36,487 nucleotides of DNA from Ruminococcus sp. (GCA_022641595.1 JALCDN010000011.1:1-36487); one strand, 5' to 3'; counted from the first letter of the stretch, positions 16,457-25,479 are shown. Numbers and translations: made by a program. Notes: generated by a model from the letters alone, not told the origin.

Positions 16457-16831
16457 TAAACGTTACTGCCTTGTTATATATCCGAAGTACAGCAGCTGCT
16501 GTCAACATCCAACTTATTCGTAATCTTTTTACCAGAAAGGTGTCAGTCTTTCAAGTACGGGGTAGCTGAACGCTCCCCAAGAGGAGGACAAGCAATGTAT
16601 TTACGACTCAAAATTCCTTAGTTTCCTCGTTCCGCAGGGCTGACGAAAGGAGGTTAAATCCTGCAGAATAAATAGCTGATTAATATTTACAGTATAACTT
16701 AATAAAACCAAAAATATATTTTAAGCATCTGATAAACAAAATTCACAAAAATTCATTTATATGTTGCAGAAATCGACAAAAAGTAGTATAATATTTCATA
16801 TCATTACATAAGAAAAGGGGTACGATATAAG
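16457..16831. other. Gene-free region between the IS3 remnant and the response regulator
   Basis: No gene is seen. The stretch contains a small hairpin at about 16557-16578 (GGGGTAGC pairing with GCTCCCC), two AGGAGG-like blocks not followed by usable frames (about 16580 and 16648), and the response-regulator promoter at its right end. It may be the decayed end of the insertion sequence. Confidence 0.4.
16764..16792 (+). promoter_or_regulatory. Sigma-A promoter of the two-component system
   Basis: TTGCAG (16764-16769) and TATAAT (16787-16792) are separated by 17 bases, about 40 bases before the GTG start at 16832. Confidence 0.7.
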
Positions 16832-17569
16832 GTGAATATTGTAATATGTGACGATGAACAGCATATTTGCGAACAACTGGCAAAAATTTTACATAAGATG
16901 GATTCAAAACTTAATATTAAATTGTTTTCCAGCGATTCAAAATTTCTTGATTATGTTGAAAATACTGTATGTGGCGAAATTGATGTGGTTTTCATGGACA
17001 TAAATCTTAATCCGAATACAAGTGATAAAAATGGAATTGAATGTGCAAAGCGATTATATGAAAAATATCCGAAAATTCAGATTGTATTTATTACAGGATA
17101 CTGTGAAACTTATGTGTCAAGCCTTTTTTATAAATATGAAAATTTGAAATTCTGTGGAATTCTGCCCAAGCCTTTTAATGAATCTGATGTCAAGGGGATT
17201 TTTGAAAAATCAAGAAAAACAATAGAAAAAAAGTGGATTCAGTTTAAGGATTTGAAAGAAAGTGCTGTTTATCTTGACATAGAAAATTTAATATATATAG
17301 AAAGCCAACTCCGCTATTTAATTATTCATACTGAAAACAAAGTGTATAAAGGATATGCAAAACTGCTTGATTTTAAGGATAAACTTCCCGGATATTTCTT
17401 TTTATGTAACAAAAGTTGTATTGTGAATATAAAAAAAATTGACGCCGTTCACGATAATTCTATAATTTTGAATAATATTGAAATTTCATTAAGCAAATTT
17501 GGCGGCACAACTCCTTCACAAAAAAGGCAAGAAATTAATGATCTAAAAGTCATATATCACAATTGGTAA
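16832..17569 (+). CDS. LytTR-family response regulator (AgrA-like)
   Basis: The 245-residue protein has a receiver domain (about 1-125) with the acidic pair Asp7/Asp8, the phosphoacceptor Asp56 in VVFMDINLN, and Lys in LPKPF. The DNA-binding LytTR domain (about 140-240) includes LIYIESQLRYLIIHT, the segment YFFLCNKSCIVNIKKID and a final ILNNIEISLSKF. Such regulators bind paired 9-bp direct repeats. Translation starts at GTG after AAAAGGGG. The histidine kinase gene starts 66 bases downstream. No agrB or agrD-like gene was found nearby, so the input signal is open. The exported-protein cluster just upstream is a plausible target, by position only. Confidence 0.92.
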   Translation: MNIVICDDEQHICEQLAKILHKMDSKLNIKLFSSDSKFLDYVENTVCGEIDVVFMDINLNPNTSDKNGIECAKRLYEKYPKIQIVFITGYCETYVSSLFYKYENLKFCGILPKPFNESDVKGIFEKSRKTIEKKWIQFKDLKESAVYLDIENLIYIESQLRYLIIHTENKVYKGYAKLLDFKDKLPGYFFLCNKSCIVNIKKIDAVHDNSIILNNIEISLSKFGGTTPSQKRQEINDLKVIYHNW

Positions 17570-17635
17570 AATAATTTCAATACATATGCGCTTACTTTGT
17601 GCTCTACAATATTAATTTTAAAAAGGATTAATCAT

Positions 17636-18952
17636 ATGAAAAGTCTTATAATTTTCGATTTAATACGCTATATTACAGTATTTGGAATAGTACTTCTGTT
17701 TCATATATTTGCAAAGGACAATTTAGGCAAACCTGATAAGAGATTAATGATTGCTTATTTTTTAGCTTTCCCTGCATGCATTATTTTAAGTGAAACAATA
17801 GGCTTTGTATTTGGTTCAATATTTTCATATATAGTTTTTGCACTATATTATATGTTTGCATTCAAACAGCGAAGCATATGGTATCGCCTTTTCTTGTTCA
17901 TAGCTGCTTTGATCACCGCAATGGCAGGCGATCAGATTGTCGAAACTACATATGTGTTTTTCAGCCATAAGTCTCTTTCTTTAAACAATATCAGTAAAAT
18001 TGCTTATGCATCAGGTGCAATTTGTGAACTGATAATTGTTTTCCTTCTTCATAAAGTTCTTACCTTTATATTGAAAAAATTTCCGTTTAAAAAGATTAGT
18101 CCTGTATTTATATTTGTTTCAGCCAGCCAGTTTATTGTAATCTATGCTATTGTTGCTACAGCAATGCGATATGATATTGTACATAAAAATAAATGGTACC
18201 TGATATTTTACTTTATTGCAATTATTTGCAGTCTTGCTTCAAATTTCGTTGTTATTAAAATGAGCAACTCAATAAAAGATAAGGAAATTCTCGAGCAAAA
18301 ACTTCTGTTTCTTGAAGACTATGATGCTCTCTCACAGAATTATCAGGATAAAGTCAACAGTCATCTAACCGAAATCCGTAAAATTAAGCATGACTTCAAT
18401 AATTCAATACAAGTCATACGAAGCCTTATTGATAAAAATGATATGGAAAACGCATCTGCTTTAGCTCAGGAACTCCAAAATACTTACATAAGTCAGCCAA
18501 GTATTTCATTTTGCCAAAATACTATACTTAATGTTATTTTACAGCAGTCTCAGCAGGAATGCCAGGAAAATAACATTGATTTTCATGTGAAATGTAATTT
18601 AGCCGAAAATCTTCCGATGTCAAAGCTCGATATTTGCAGCCTTTTCAATAATCTTCTTAGAAACGCACAATGTGCTGTAATGAAAATTTCTGAAAATGAC
18701 AATTCACTTCGTCGTGAAATCTTCTTTGAAGCATGGCGTGACCACAATATGATTTTCGTACAGGTTCGCAACCCAAATATATCTGATACAAACTTTCAGA
18801 ATGGCAGATTCGTAACAACTAAAAATGACCGTGAAAATCATGGATATGGACTGGAAATAGTTAAACATATCGCCGAAAAATATGACGGCTATATGAAAGC
18901 ATCTTTGGAAAACAACACCTTTTCAGTTCTGATACAACTAAATGTTTCTTGA
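17636..18952 (+). CDS. GHKL-type sensor histidine kinase (AgrC-like)
   Basis: The 438-residue membrane kinase has about six hydrophobic N-terminal segments (residues 1-210), then a short coiled region, a phosphoacceptor segment IRKIKHDFNNSIQVI with His near 252, and an ATPase with the N box NNLLRNAQCAV and the G box HGYGLEIVKHIAEKYDG. This layout matches the AgrC/CitA-like HPK10 group that senses peptides or small molecules. The start at 17636 follows an AAAAAGGA site; an earlier in-frame ATG at 17597 would add 13 residues without such a site. It pairs with the LytTR regulator directly upstream. Confidence 0.9.
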   Translation: MKSLIIFDLIRYITVFGIVLLFHIFAKDNLGKPDKRLMIAYFLAFPACIILSETIGFVFGSIFSYIVFALYYMFAFKQRSIWYRLFLFIAALITAMAGDQIVETTYVFFSHKSLSLNNISKIAYASGAICELIIVFLLHKVLTFILKKFPFKKISPVFIFVSASQFIVIYAIVATAMRYDIVHKNKWYLIFYFIAIICSLASNFVVIKMSNSIKDKEILEQKLLFLEDYDALSQNYQDKVNSHLTEIRKIKHDFNNSIQVIRSLIDKNDMENASALAQELQNTYISQPSISFCQNTILNVILQQSQQECQENNIDFHVKCNLAENLPMSKLDICSLFNNLLRNAQCAVMKISENDNSLRREIFFEAWRDHNMIFVQVRNPNISDTNFQNGRFVTTKNDRENHGYGLEIVKHIAEKYDGYMKASLENNTFSVLIQLNVS

Positions 18953-18999
18953 TTGATTGTGCTAAAGCTTTACATGGCAATTAATCAAGATTTATATGG

Positions 19000-19029
19000 G
19001 ACGGACGAGCCTCCGTCATTTACTTTTTT
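19000..19029 (+). terminator. Rho-independent terminator after the histidine kinase
   Basis: The stem GACGGA/TCCGTC (19000-19017) with a 6-base loop is followed by ATTTACTTTTTT. Confidence 0.7.
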
Positions 19030-19099
19030 AAAAATCCGTGTTATAATAAGGTAGGGTTGAACATACCTATAAATTGGAATTTTATGGAGATTTATTTAT

Positions 19100-19573
19100 A
19101 TGAATTATTCAATAAGAGAGTTAAGACAAGATGAAATTAAAGTATTAGATACTTTTTTGTATGAAGCAATTTTTATTCCAGAAGGAGTCTCTGCTCCACC
19201 CAAAGATATTATCAAGCAGCCGGAGCTTCAAGTGTATGTGAAAAATTTTGGAGAGGATAAAGGAGACTTATGCTTGGTTGCACAAGTCGAAAATGAAATT
19301 GTTGGTGCAGTATGGGTTCGTATCATGAATGATTATGGACATATTGATGATGAAACTCCATCGTTCGCAATTTCAATTTTGAAAGAGTATAGAAAGCATG
19401 GTATTGGAACTGAGTTAATGAAACAGATGCTAATGAAACTTAAAGTGCAGGGCTATAGGCAAGCTTCCTTAGCTGTTCAAAAAATGAATTATGCAGTCCG
19501 TATGTATAAGAATGTAGGATTTGAAATTGTCGATGAAAATAGTGAAGAGTATATTATGATTTGTAAGTTGTAG
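19100..19573 (+). CDS. GNAT-family N-acetyltransferase
   Basis: The 157-residue protein has the GNAT fold. The acetyl-CoA loop (motif A) is visible as ILKEYRKHGIGTELMKQML, matching R/Q-x-x-G-x-G/A, preceded by the strand FAISILK and followed by ASLAVQKMNYAVRMYKNVGF, the usual motif B with the N-x-x-A-x-x-x-Y-x-x-x-G-F signature. The substrate cannot be told from sequence. A GGAG site lies about 10 bases upstream of the ATG. It stands alone between a terminator and the TPP riboswitch unit. Confidence 0.93.
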   Translation: MNYSIRELRQDEIKVLDTFLYEAIFIPEGVSAPPKDIIKQPELQVYVKNFGEDKGDLCLVAQVENEIVGAVWVRIMNDYGHIDDETPSFAISILKEYRKHGIGTELMKQMLMKLKVQGYRQASLAVQKMNYAVRMYKNVGFEIVDENSEEYIMICKL

Positions 19574-19708
19574 AAACTTGCAACTTACAGTTTATTGAAC
19601 TGTTAAAGCAGACTACTTTACATTGTAGTCAAGCTTAACAGCTTTACTGCTATGTGTAAAACAATCTCCGAGAAAAATATCTATCGGGCTTTTAGATTAA
19701 AAATGCCG

Positions 19709-19737
19709 TTGACAAAAGAAAAATAATATGATAGAAT
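19709..19737 (+). promoter_or_regulatory. Sigma-A promoter of the TPP-riboswitch transcript
   Basis: A perfect TTGACA (19709-19714) is followed after 17 bases by TAGAAT (19732-19737). The riboswitch begins about 12 bases further on. Confidence 0.8.
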
Positions 19738-19749
19738 ATATAGAGAATC

Positions 19750-19837
19750 TCTATTGAACAGGGGAGCCTTCGGCTGAGAGGAAGCTTGCTTCGACCCTTT
19801 ACCTGATGCGGATAATACCGACGTAGGAAGAATTCAT
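19750..19837 (+). promoter_or_regulatory. TPP riboswitch (THI element)
   Basis: The conserved parts are in order: AGGGGAGCC, CGGCTGAGAGGAAGC with the invariant CUGAGA, then GACCCTTTACCTGATGCGG and AATACCGACGTAGGAAG. This is the thiamine pyrophosphate aptamer. A terminator follows at 19861-19885 and then a thiamine transporter gene, so high TPP should stop transcription. The identification is very secure from the motif set and the gene it controls. Confidence 0.97.
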
Positions 19838-19860
19838 ACATAACTCTGACGTTATCTGCA

Positions 19861-19885
19861 CCACAGTTTATCTGTGGCTTTTTTT
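19861..19885 (+). terminator. Riboswitch-controlled terminator
   Basis: The stem CCACAG/CTGTGG is followed by CTTTTTTT, located between the TPP aptamer and the thiT start codon. It is the expected expression platform. Confidence 0.9.
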
Positions 19886-19962
19886 ATGTCTCATTATAAA
19901 AGGTATCTCCTGAATTCATCTCTAAATTTTATCGCCTTACGGCAGAAATGGTGGAAAATCAA

Positions 19963-20637
19963 ATGAACAAAACAAGAAGAATGGTCGAATCAGGAATTTT
20001 AATTGCAATGGCAATGGTACTTGCACTTGTATCAAAGGTACTGCCGTTTCACTTACCTTTCGGAGGTTCAATTACGCTTGTAAGTATGCTTCCGATAGTA
20101 CTATTATCATACAGATATGGTGTAAAATGGGGTCTGTTTTCGTCATTCATATACAGTCTTCTGCAAATAATTATAAGCTTTGATGACGTAAAAGCTTTCT
20201 TTGTTCCGCAGGACTATAAAATGACGGCAAGCATCGGAATAATTTTTCTCGATTATATTGCAGCTTACACAGCACTCGGTATCGGCGGAATATTCAGAAA
20301 CCGATTCAAAAAAGCATCTTCTGCTCTTGTAATGGGTTCTGTAGCCGCACTGATGCTAAGATACATAATACATATAATTTCAGGAACAATTTTCTTCGGA
20401 GCATGGGCAGAATGGTTCTTCACACAGGAGGGATTTTACAAAATAGGACAGACAATACTTGATACATTTTCAGGAAACTCCCTTGCACTTGTCTACTCGA
20501 TATTCTACAACGGGCTGTATATGATACCCGAAATAATTATAACTGCCGTTGCCGCAGGAGTCGTTGGCGCAGTACCTGTAATCGGAAGAAAAATGGACAT
20601 TATACCATCTGCAAAGACAATTGCAGCGGAGGCTTAA
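19963..20637 (+). CDS. thiT: Energy-coupled thiamine transporter substrate-binding subunit (ThiT)
   Basis: ThiT is the S component of an ECF transporter: it binds thiamine and works with a shared EcfAA'T module, which is not in this window. The 224-residue protein has about six hydrophobic helices. The family blocks FGGSITLVSMLPIVLLSYRY and NGLYMIPEIIITAV are visible, and the aromatic-rich loop AEWFFTQEGF fits the thiamine pocket region. The start at 19963 has GGTGG 8 bases upstream; an alternative in-frame ATG at 19948 adds five residues. The TPP riboswitch upstream independently supports the function. The YjbR gene begins one base after its stop. Confidence 0.93.
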   Translation: MNKTRRMVESGILIAMAMVLALVSKVLPFHLPFGGSITLVSMLPIVLLSYRYGVKWGLFSSFIYSLLQIIISFDDVKAFFVPQDYKMTASIGIIFLDYIAAYTALGIGGIFRNRFKKASSALVMGSVAALMLRYIIHIISGTIFFGAWAEWFFTQEGFYKIGQTILDTFSGNSLALVYSIFYNGLYMIPEIIITAVAAGVVGAVPVIGRKMDIIPSAKTIAAEA

Positions 20638-20638
20638 A

Positions 20639-20977
20639 ATGACTGAACGTGAGGAAATTCTGAAGTATGGTCTGACTTTTCCGGATTCATACGTCGATAC
20701 ACCCTTTAAAGACGAAAATTGGGTACTTCTGAGATACAGGAAAAATAAACACGCTTTTGCATGGACTTTTGAACGTGAGGGACATATCTGGGTGAACGTC
20801 AAGGCATCACCGCAATGGCTCGACTTCTGGCGGAATCTCTACAGCTCGGTTGTTCCTGCCTATCACCTGAGCAAACAACACTGGAACTCAATTATACTCG
20901 ACGGAACAGTTCCTGATGACGATATAAGAAAAATGATTTCAGAGAGCTATCAGCTTGTCATAAAAAGTCCTAAATAA
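20639..20977 (+). CDS. MmcQ/YjbR-family DNA-binding-like protein
   Basis: The 112-residue protein matches the YjbR/MmcQ fold: FPDSYVDTPFKDENW near the N-terminus, then KHAFAWTFEREGHIWVNVK, and HLSKQHWNSIILDG, which is the family's typical core. Members resemble the CyaY fold and are called DNA-binding, but their role is poorly known. The start follows GGAGG by 6 bases; this site lies inside the end of thiT, so the two genes are coupled and share the TPP control. A link to thiamine is suggested only by this context. Confidence 0.88.
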   Translation: MTEREEILKYGLTFPDSYVDTPFKDENWVLLRYRKNKHAFAWTFEREGHIWVNVKASPQWLDFWRNLYSSVVPAYHLSKQHWNSIILDGTVPDDDIRKMISESYQLVIKSPK

Positions 20978-21059
20978 CAGCATTTTCGTCCTAAAGGCAA
21001 TGCCATTTAGTAATGCTTTAAAAAGTTTTTGAAAAATATGAAAAAATCTGACAAGGTAC

Positions 21060-21088
21060 TTGAAAAAATATTGCAAATGGTGTAAAAT
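21060..21088 (+). promoter_or_regulatory. Sigma-A promoter upstream of pgk
   Basis: TTGAAA (21060-21065) and TAAAAT (21083-21088) are 17 bases apart, leaving a leader of about 120 bases before the pgk start. Confidence 0.65.
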
Positions 21089-21217
21089 AGAAATGTTAGT
21101 TGTTAATTTAGTAACAACATAAGACGTTATCTGAAAAACTCTTCGAATTTTAGAAAAAATGCTTTTCGGAAACTGTCTGAAGCAATGTATATTTTAACAC
21201 GAAAGGATGTCATAACA

Positions 21218-22441
21218 ATGGCTGGGTTAAACAAAGTTACTGTAGACGATATCAATGTAAAGGGCAAAAAAGTTCTTGTAAGATGCGATTTCAACGTTCC
21301 GCTCAAAGACGGAGTTATCACTAATGATAACAGAATTCAGGTTGCTCTTCCTACTATCAAGAAGCTTATAGCTGACGGAGGCAAGGTTGTTCTCTGCTCA
21401 CATCTCGGCAAGCCTAAGAACGGTCCGGAGGATAAATTCTCACTCGCTCCTGTTGCTGCAAGACTCGCTGAGGTTCTCGCTCCAACTAAGGTGACTTTCG
21501 CAAATGACGATGCTGTTGTAGGCGATAACGCTAAGAAGGCTGTTGCTGAAATGGCTAACGGCGAAGTCGTTCTTCTCCAGAACACAAGATTCCGTGGCAA
21601 TGACGAAACTAAAAACGGCGAAGGCTTCTCTAAAGAACTTGCTGACCTCGTTGACAACCAGGTATTCGTTATGGACGCTTTCGGTTCTGCCCACAGAGCT
21701 CACGCTTCAACTGCCGGCGTTACAAAGTTCGTTAAGGAAACTGCTGTTGGCTACCTCATGCAGAAGGAAATCAAGTATCTCGGAAACGCTGTTGAAGTTC
21801 CTGTACGTCCTTTCGTTGCTATACTCGGCGGTGCAAAAGTTGCCGACAAACTCAACGTTATCTCTAATCTTCTCGAAAAATGCGATACTCTTATCATAGG
21901 CGGCGGTATGGCTTACACATTTATAAAGGCTAACGGCGGCTCAATCGGTAAGTCTCTCGTTGATGACGAAAAGCTCGATTACTGCAAGGAAATGCTCGCT
22001 AAGGCTGAAAAGCTCGGCAAGAAAATTCTTCTTCCTGTTGATACTGCTATCGCTTCATCTTTCCCTGACCCTATCGACGCTGAAATCGCTATCCAAAACG
22101 TTGACTCAGATAAAATTCCTGCAGATATGATGGGTCTTGATATCGGCGTTAAAACTCAGCAGATCTTCGCTGACGCTGTAAAGACTGCTAAAACTGTTGT
22201 TTGGAACGGACCTATGGGCGTTTTTGAAAACCCTGTTCTCGCTAAGGGTACTATTGCTGTTGCAAAGGCTCTTGCAGATACAGATGCTACAACAATCATC
22301 GGCGGTGGTGACTCAGCTGCTGCTGTTATGCAGCTCGGATTCGCTGACAAGATGAGCCACATCTCAACCGGCGGCGGTGCTTCTCTTGAATACCTCGAAG
22401 GCAAGGTTCTTCCTGGTGTTGACGCAATCGCTGAAAAGTAA
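21218..22441 (+). CDS. pgk: Phosphoglycerate kinase
   Basis: PGK transfers phosphate from 1,3-bisphosphoglycerate to ADP in glycolysis. The 407-residue protein has the substrate loop [14 protein letters not shown], the segment SHLGKPKNG, the hinge [14 protein letters not shown], and the nucleotide-binding C-terminal lobe with WNGPMGVFE and [12 protein letters not shown]. The length is normal. The start at 21218 follows AAAGGA; an upstream in-frame ATG at 21185 would add eleven residues without support. Codon use (GCT, CTC, GTT) is strongly biased, as in highly expressed genes. It leads the glycolytic group with tpiA and gpmI. Confidence 0.98.
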   Translation: MAGLNKVTVDDINVKGKKVLVRCDFNVPLKDGVITNDNRIQVALPTIKKLIADGGKVVLCSHLGKPKNGPEDKFSLAPVAARLAEVLAPTKVTFANDDAVVGDNAKKAVAEMANGEVVLLQNTRFRGNDETKNGEGFSKELADLVDNQVFVMDAFGSAHRAHASTAGVTKFVKETAVGYLMQKEIKYLGNAVEVPVRPFVAILGGAKVADKLNVISNLLEKCDTLIIGGGMAYTFIKANGGSIGKSLVDDEKLDYCKEMLAKAEKLGKKILLPVDTAIASSFPDPIDAEIAIQNVDSDKIPADMMGLDIGVKTQQIFADAVKTAKTVVWNGPMGVFENPVLAKGTIAVAKALADTDATTIIGGGDSAAAVMQLGFADKMSHISTGGGASLEYLEGKVLPGVDAIAEK

Positions 22442-22520
22442 TTCTCGCTGCTTTCAGGGCAACGTCCAATTACTGCCGAATTTCCGTCCGATTCTGTATG
22501 CCGCATAAGATTAAATCAAA

Positions 22521-22557
22521 CAATAGGGGCGGATTATCACATTCGCCCTTATTCTAC
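22521..22557 (+). terminator. Possible terminator after pgk
   Basis: The stem AATAGGGGCG/CGCCCTTATT has one mismatch and is followed only by TCTACT, so termination may be weak. Confidence 0.45.
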
Positions 22558-22654
22558 TAAAATAGCACTGCACACGCCTTGTGCATTGTTTCACTGATTA
22601 TACCGTATACTTACACAATGTCACACTTCATGCCGTGACAGATTGGAGTGAATT

Positions 22655-22867
22655 ATGGATAAGATTAAAAGCTTTACAGAAAATCATGAGGAAAATACTC
22701 TGCTTTACATTCTTGTTGCCTTTATGCTCGGAGTTCTAATCGGCTTAATCGCTTCGCCTGCAAAAAATGGTATAACATTATTCAGCAACAACGGCTGCGA
22801 CAACAATATCAAGGACAACGGCAGCTGTAATTCTTCAGACAGCTCCAAAAGAATCGAAAAAAAATAA
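22655..22867 (+). CDS. Small single-pass membrane protein of unknown function
   Basis: The 70-residue protein has a charged N-terminus, one transmembrane segment (about 17-35, LYILVAFMLGVLIGLIA) and a polar Asn/Ser-rich tail ending in lysines. A GGAG site is placed correctly. It sits between pgk and tpiA on the same strand. I do not recognise a family. Confidence 0.7.
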   Translation: MDKIKSFTENHEENTLLYILVAFMLGVLIGLIASPAKNGITLFSNNGCDNNIKDNGSCNSSDSSKRIEKK

Positions 22868-22917
22868 ATCAGCACACCATATACCAATATGACAATATTT
22901 CGTAAGGAGAAATTACA

Positions 22918-23694
22918 ATGAATAAATCATCAAGAAAGGCAATTATTGCCGGCAACTGGAAAATGAACAAAACAAGACCTGAGGCTAAGGAGCTTCTCGA
23001 AGCTATCAAGCCACTCGTTGCAAATGCTGACGGCAAGGTAGAAGTTATCGCTTGCGTTCCTTTTACAAACCTCGAAACAGCTATTAATGCTACAGCAGGT
23101 TCTAACGTAAAAATCGGTGCTGAAAACGTTCACTTTGAAAAGAGCGGCGCTTTCACAGGCGAAATTTCTGCTGATATGCTCGTTGAACTCGGCGTTGAAT
23201 ACGTTGTAATCGGTCACAGCGAAAGAAGACAGTATTTCGGTGAAACAGACGAAACTGTAAACAAGAGAACTAAGGCTGCACTCGCTGCAGGTCTTAAACC
23301 AATCGTTTGCGTTGGCGAACTTCTCTGGGAACGTGAATGCAACATTACTGAAGAAGTTATCGCTCGTCAGATAAAGCTCGACCTCTTTGACGTTTCTGCT
23401 GCTGATGCTAAGAAAACTGTCATCGCTTACGAACCTGTATGGGCTATCGGAACAGGTAAAACTGCTACCGCTGATCAGGCTGAAGAAGTTTGCGCTTTCA
23501 TTCGTTCAACTCTCGCAAAAATCTATGACAATGCTACTGCTGAGGCTATCACAATTCAGTACGGCGGTTCAATGAACGCTAAGAACTGTGCTGAACTTCT
23601 TGCAAAAACAAACGTTGACGGCGGACTTATCGGCGGTGCTTCACTTAAAGCTGCTGACTTTAACACTATCGTTCAGGCTGCCGTTCAGGGCTGA
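22918..23694 (+). CDS. tpiA: Triosephosphate isomerase
   Basis: TpiA interconverts dihydroxyacetone phosphate and glyceraldehyde 3-phosphate. The 258-residue barrel shows all active-site elements: AGNWKMN with Lys15, VVIGHSERR with His100, and the catalytic Glu172 in AYEPVWAIGTGKTA, which also begins the mobile lid. The phosphate grip YGGSMNAKN and GLIGGASLK complete it. AAGGAG lies 8 bases before the ATG. It has the same codon bias as pgk and a strong terminator downstream. Confidence 0.98.
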   Translation: MNKSSRKAIIAGNWKMNKTRPEAKELLEAIKPLVANADGKVEVIACVPFTNLETAINATAGSNVKIGAENVHFEKSGAFTGEISADMLVELGVEYVVIGHSERRQYFGETDETVNKRTKAALAAGLKPIVCVGELLWERECNITEEVIARQIKLDLFDVSAADAKKTVIAYEPVWAIGTGKTATADQAEEVCAFIRSTLAKIYDNATAEAITIQYGGSMNAKNCAELLAKTNVDGGLIGGASLKAADFNTIVQAAVQG

Positions 23695-23801
23695 TTATTT
23701 CCTGTAACGTGACTCCGTTTAAGAACTTGTCTTCATAAGAAATTGCTCAAAAGACGTGCATGGATTCTTGTGAAAACAAGTTTTAAGAGTTTTCGTGTTT
23801 A

Positions 23802-23839
23802 TTTGGAGACCGCTTATGGTCTCCAAATGTTTTTCTTTT
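23802..23839 (+). terminator. Strong rho-independent terminator after tpiA
   Basis: The perfect 10-bp stem TTTGGAGACC/GGTCTCCAAA with a 6-base loop is followed by TGTTTTTCTTTT. Confidence 0.9.
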
Positions 23840-23885
23840 AAAAAATTTGCAAACAGCTATTATATAATGAGACACATTATTCTAT

Positions 23886-23945
23886 GCAATTCAATATCGG
23901 GCTTATTATGTTAGCCCTACATAGCCGCTATGCGGATTGAATTGC
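23886..23945 (+). ncRNA. Possible three-way-junction RNA in the gpmI leader
   Basis: The outer arms GCAATTCAAT (23886-23895) and ATTGAATTGC (23936-23945) are exactly complementary. Inside lie two further hairpins: GGGCT/AGCCC (23899-23917) and CATAG/CTATG (23920-23932). The compact shape ends 16 bases before the gpmI ATG and follows a TATAAT-like box near 23863. It is either a regulatory leader or a small inserted palindromic repeat. It matches no riboswitch I know. Confidence 0.5.
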
Positions 23946-23961
23946 CTGAAAGGGTTATATT

Positions 23962-25479
23962 ATGAGTAAAAAACCGGTAGCACTTATCATCATGGACGGC
24001 TTTGGCTATAATCCAAGCGATTACGGCAACGCTGTCAAAGCTGCAAAAAAACCTAATATCGACAAATATATGCAGGGCCCTAATACTCTTATCGGAGCAA
24101 GCGGCCTAAACGTAGGTCTGCCTGACGGTCAGATGGGCAACTCTGAAGTCGGTCATACAAATATAGGCGCAGGTCGTATCGTTTACCAGATGCTTGTGAA
24201 AATTTCAAAGTCTATCAAGGACGGAGATTTCTTCCAGAATAAGGCTCTTATGGGTGCAATGGACAACTGTAAGAAAAATGGTTCGGCTCTTCACCTTATG
24301 GGACTCCTCTCTCCCGGCGGCGTTCACAGCCACATCGAACACCTCTACGGTCTGCTCGAAATGGCTAAGAAAAATGGCATTAAAAATGTATACGTCCACG
24401 CTTTTCTCGACGGTCGTGATGTTCCGCCGTCTTCTGCCGCAGGTTTTATGAAGGACGCTGTTGCAGAAATCAAAAAAATCGGCGTCGGCTCCGTTGCAAC
24501 TATCAGCGGACGTTTCTACGCTATGGACAGAGATAACGCATGGGACAGAGTCGAAAAAGCTTACAATGCTCTCGTTCTCGGCGAAGGCATTCAGGAAACC
24601 GATCCAGTTCAAGCTATCGAAAATTCCTATGCCAACAAGATTACAGACGAATTTATGCTCCCTACTGTCGTTGACAAAAACGGTATGATTAAGGCAAACG
24701 ACAGCGTGATTTTCTTTAATTTCCGCCCAGACCGTGCAAGACAGCTCACAAGAACTTTTGTTGACCCGGATTTCAACGGCTTCAAAAGAGCAAACGGTTT
24801 CTTTAAACTCAACTTTGTATGTATGGCACAATATGACGCTTCAATGCCAAATGTTACAGTTGCTTTCCCTCCGGAACAGCTTAAAATGACTCTCGGCGAA
24901 TACCTCAGCAAATCCGGTAAAACTCAGCTCCGTATCGCTGAAACTCAGAAGTACGCTCACGTAACATTCTTCTTTAACGGCGGTGAGGAAAAACAATTCG
25001 ATGGTGAGGACAGAATTCTTATCAAGTCGCCTGATGTCGAAACTTTCGATATGAAGCCTGAAATGAGTGCTTTCGAAGTTACAGATGCTGTTGTTGACGC
25101 TATAAACTCCGATAAGTACGATGTAATAATACTTAACTATGCAAACTGCGATATGGTAGGTCATACCGGTATTTTCGATGCCGCTAAAACTGCCGTCGAA
25201 GCTGTTGATACCTGCGTTGGCAGAATGGTTGACGCTATCCTTGCAAAGGGTGGTGCTGCTGTAATTACTGCTGACCACGGCAATGCCGATAAAATGTGCG
25301 AACCCGATGGAAGTCCGTTTACAGCTCACACAACAAATCCTGTACCACTTATGATAGTCGGTTATGACTGCAAACTTCGTGACGGAGGCGTTCTCGCCGA
25401 TATCGCTCCTACTATGCTTCAGATTCTTGGTGTACCTCAGCCTGCAGAAATGACAGGGAAGTCACTCATTATTAAATAA
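23962..25479 (+). CDS. gpmI: 2,3-bisphosphoglycerate-independent phosphoglycerate mutase
   Basis: GpmI converts 3-phosphoglycerate to 2-phosphoglycerate using two manganese ions. The 505-residue protein has the metal site Asp12 in IIMDGFGYN, the phosphoserine Ser61 in GNSEVGH, the phosphotransferase-domain metal ligands in NYANCDMVGHTG and ITADHGNADKM, and the substrate-binding inserted domain (about 75-310) with HSHIEHLYG and FLDGRDVPPSS. Length is normal. It is transcribed apart from tpiA, after a terminator and a structured leader, and ends at a strong hairpin. Confidence 0.98.
   Translation: MSKKPVALIIMDGFGYNPSDYGNAVKAAKKPNIDKYMQGPNTLIGASGLNVGLPDGQMGNSEVGHTNIGAGRIVYQMLVKISKSIKDGDFFQNKALMGAMDNCKKNGSALHLMGLLSPGGVHSHIEHLYGLLEMAKKNGIKNVYVHAFLDGRDVPPSSAAGFMKDAVAEIKKIGVGSVATISGRFYAMDRDNAWDRVEKAYNALVLGEGIQETDPVQAIENSYANKITDEFMLPTVVDKNGMIKANDSVIFFNFRPDRARQLTRTFVDPDFNGFKRANGFFKLNFVCMAQYDASMPNVTVAFPPEQLKMTLGEYLSKSGKTQLRIAETQKYAHVTFFFNGGEEKQFDGEDRILIKSPDVETFDMKPEMSAFEVTDAVVDAINSDKYDVIILNYANCDMVGHTGIFDAAKTAVEAVDTCVGRMVDAILAKGGAAVITADHGNADKMCEPDGSPFTAHTTNPVPLMIVGYDCKLRDGGVLADIAPTMLQILGVPQPAEMTGKSLIIK

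Noticed and set aside
16457-18990. An AgrD-like peptide or AgrB gene next to the two-component system
   Set aside because: No small frame with an amphipathic leader, a Cys-containing core and an acidic tail was found in the flanks, and there is no AgrB-like membrane protease.
24205-24831. Long minus-strand frame inside gpmI
   Set aside because: It is a shadow of a strongly codon-biased gene, with no family resemblance and no ribosome binding site.
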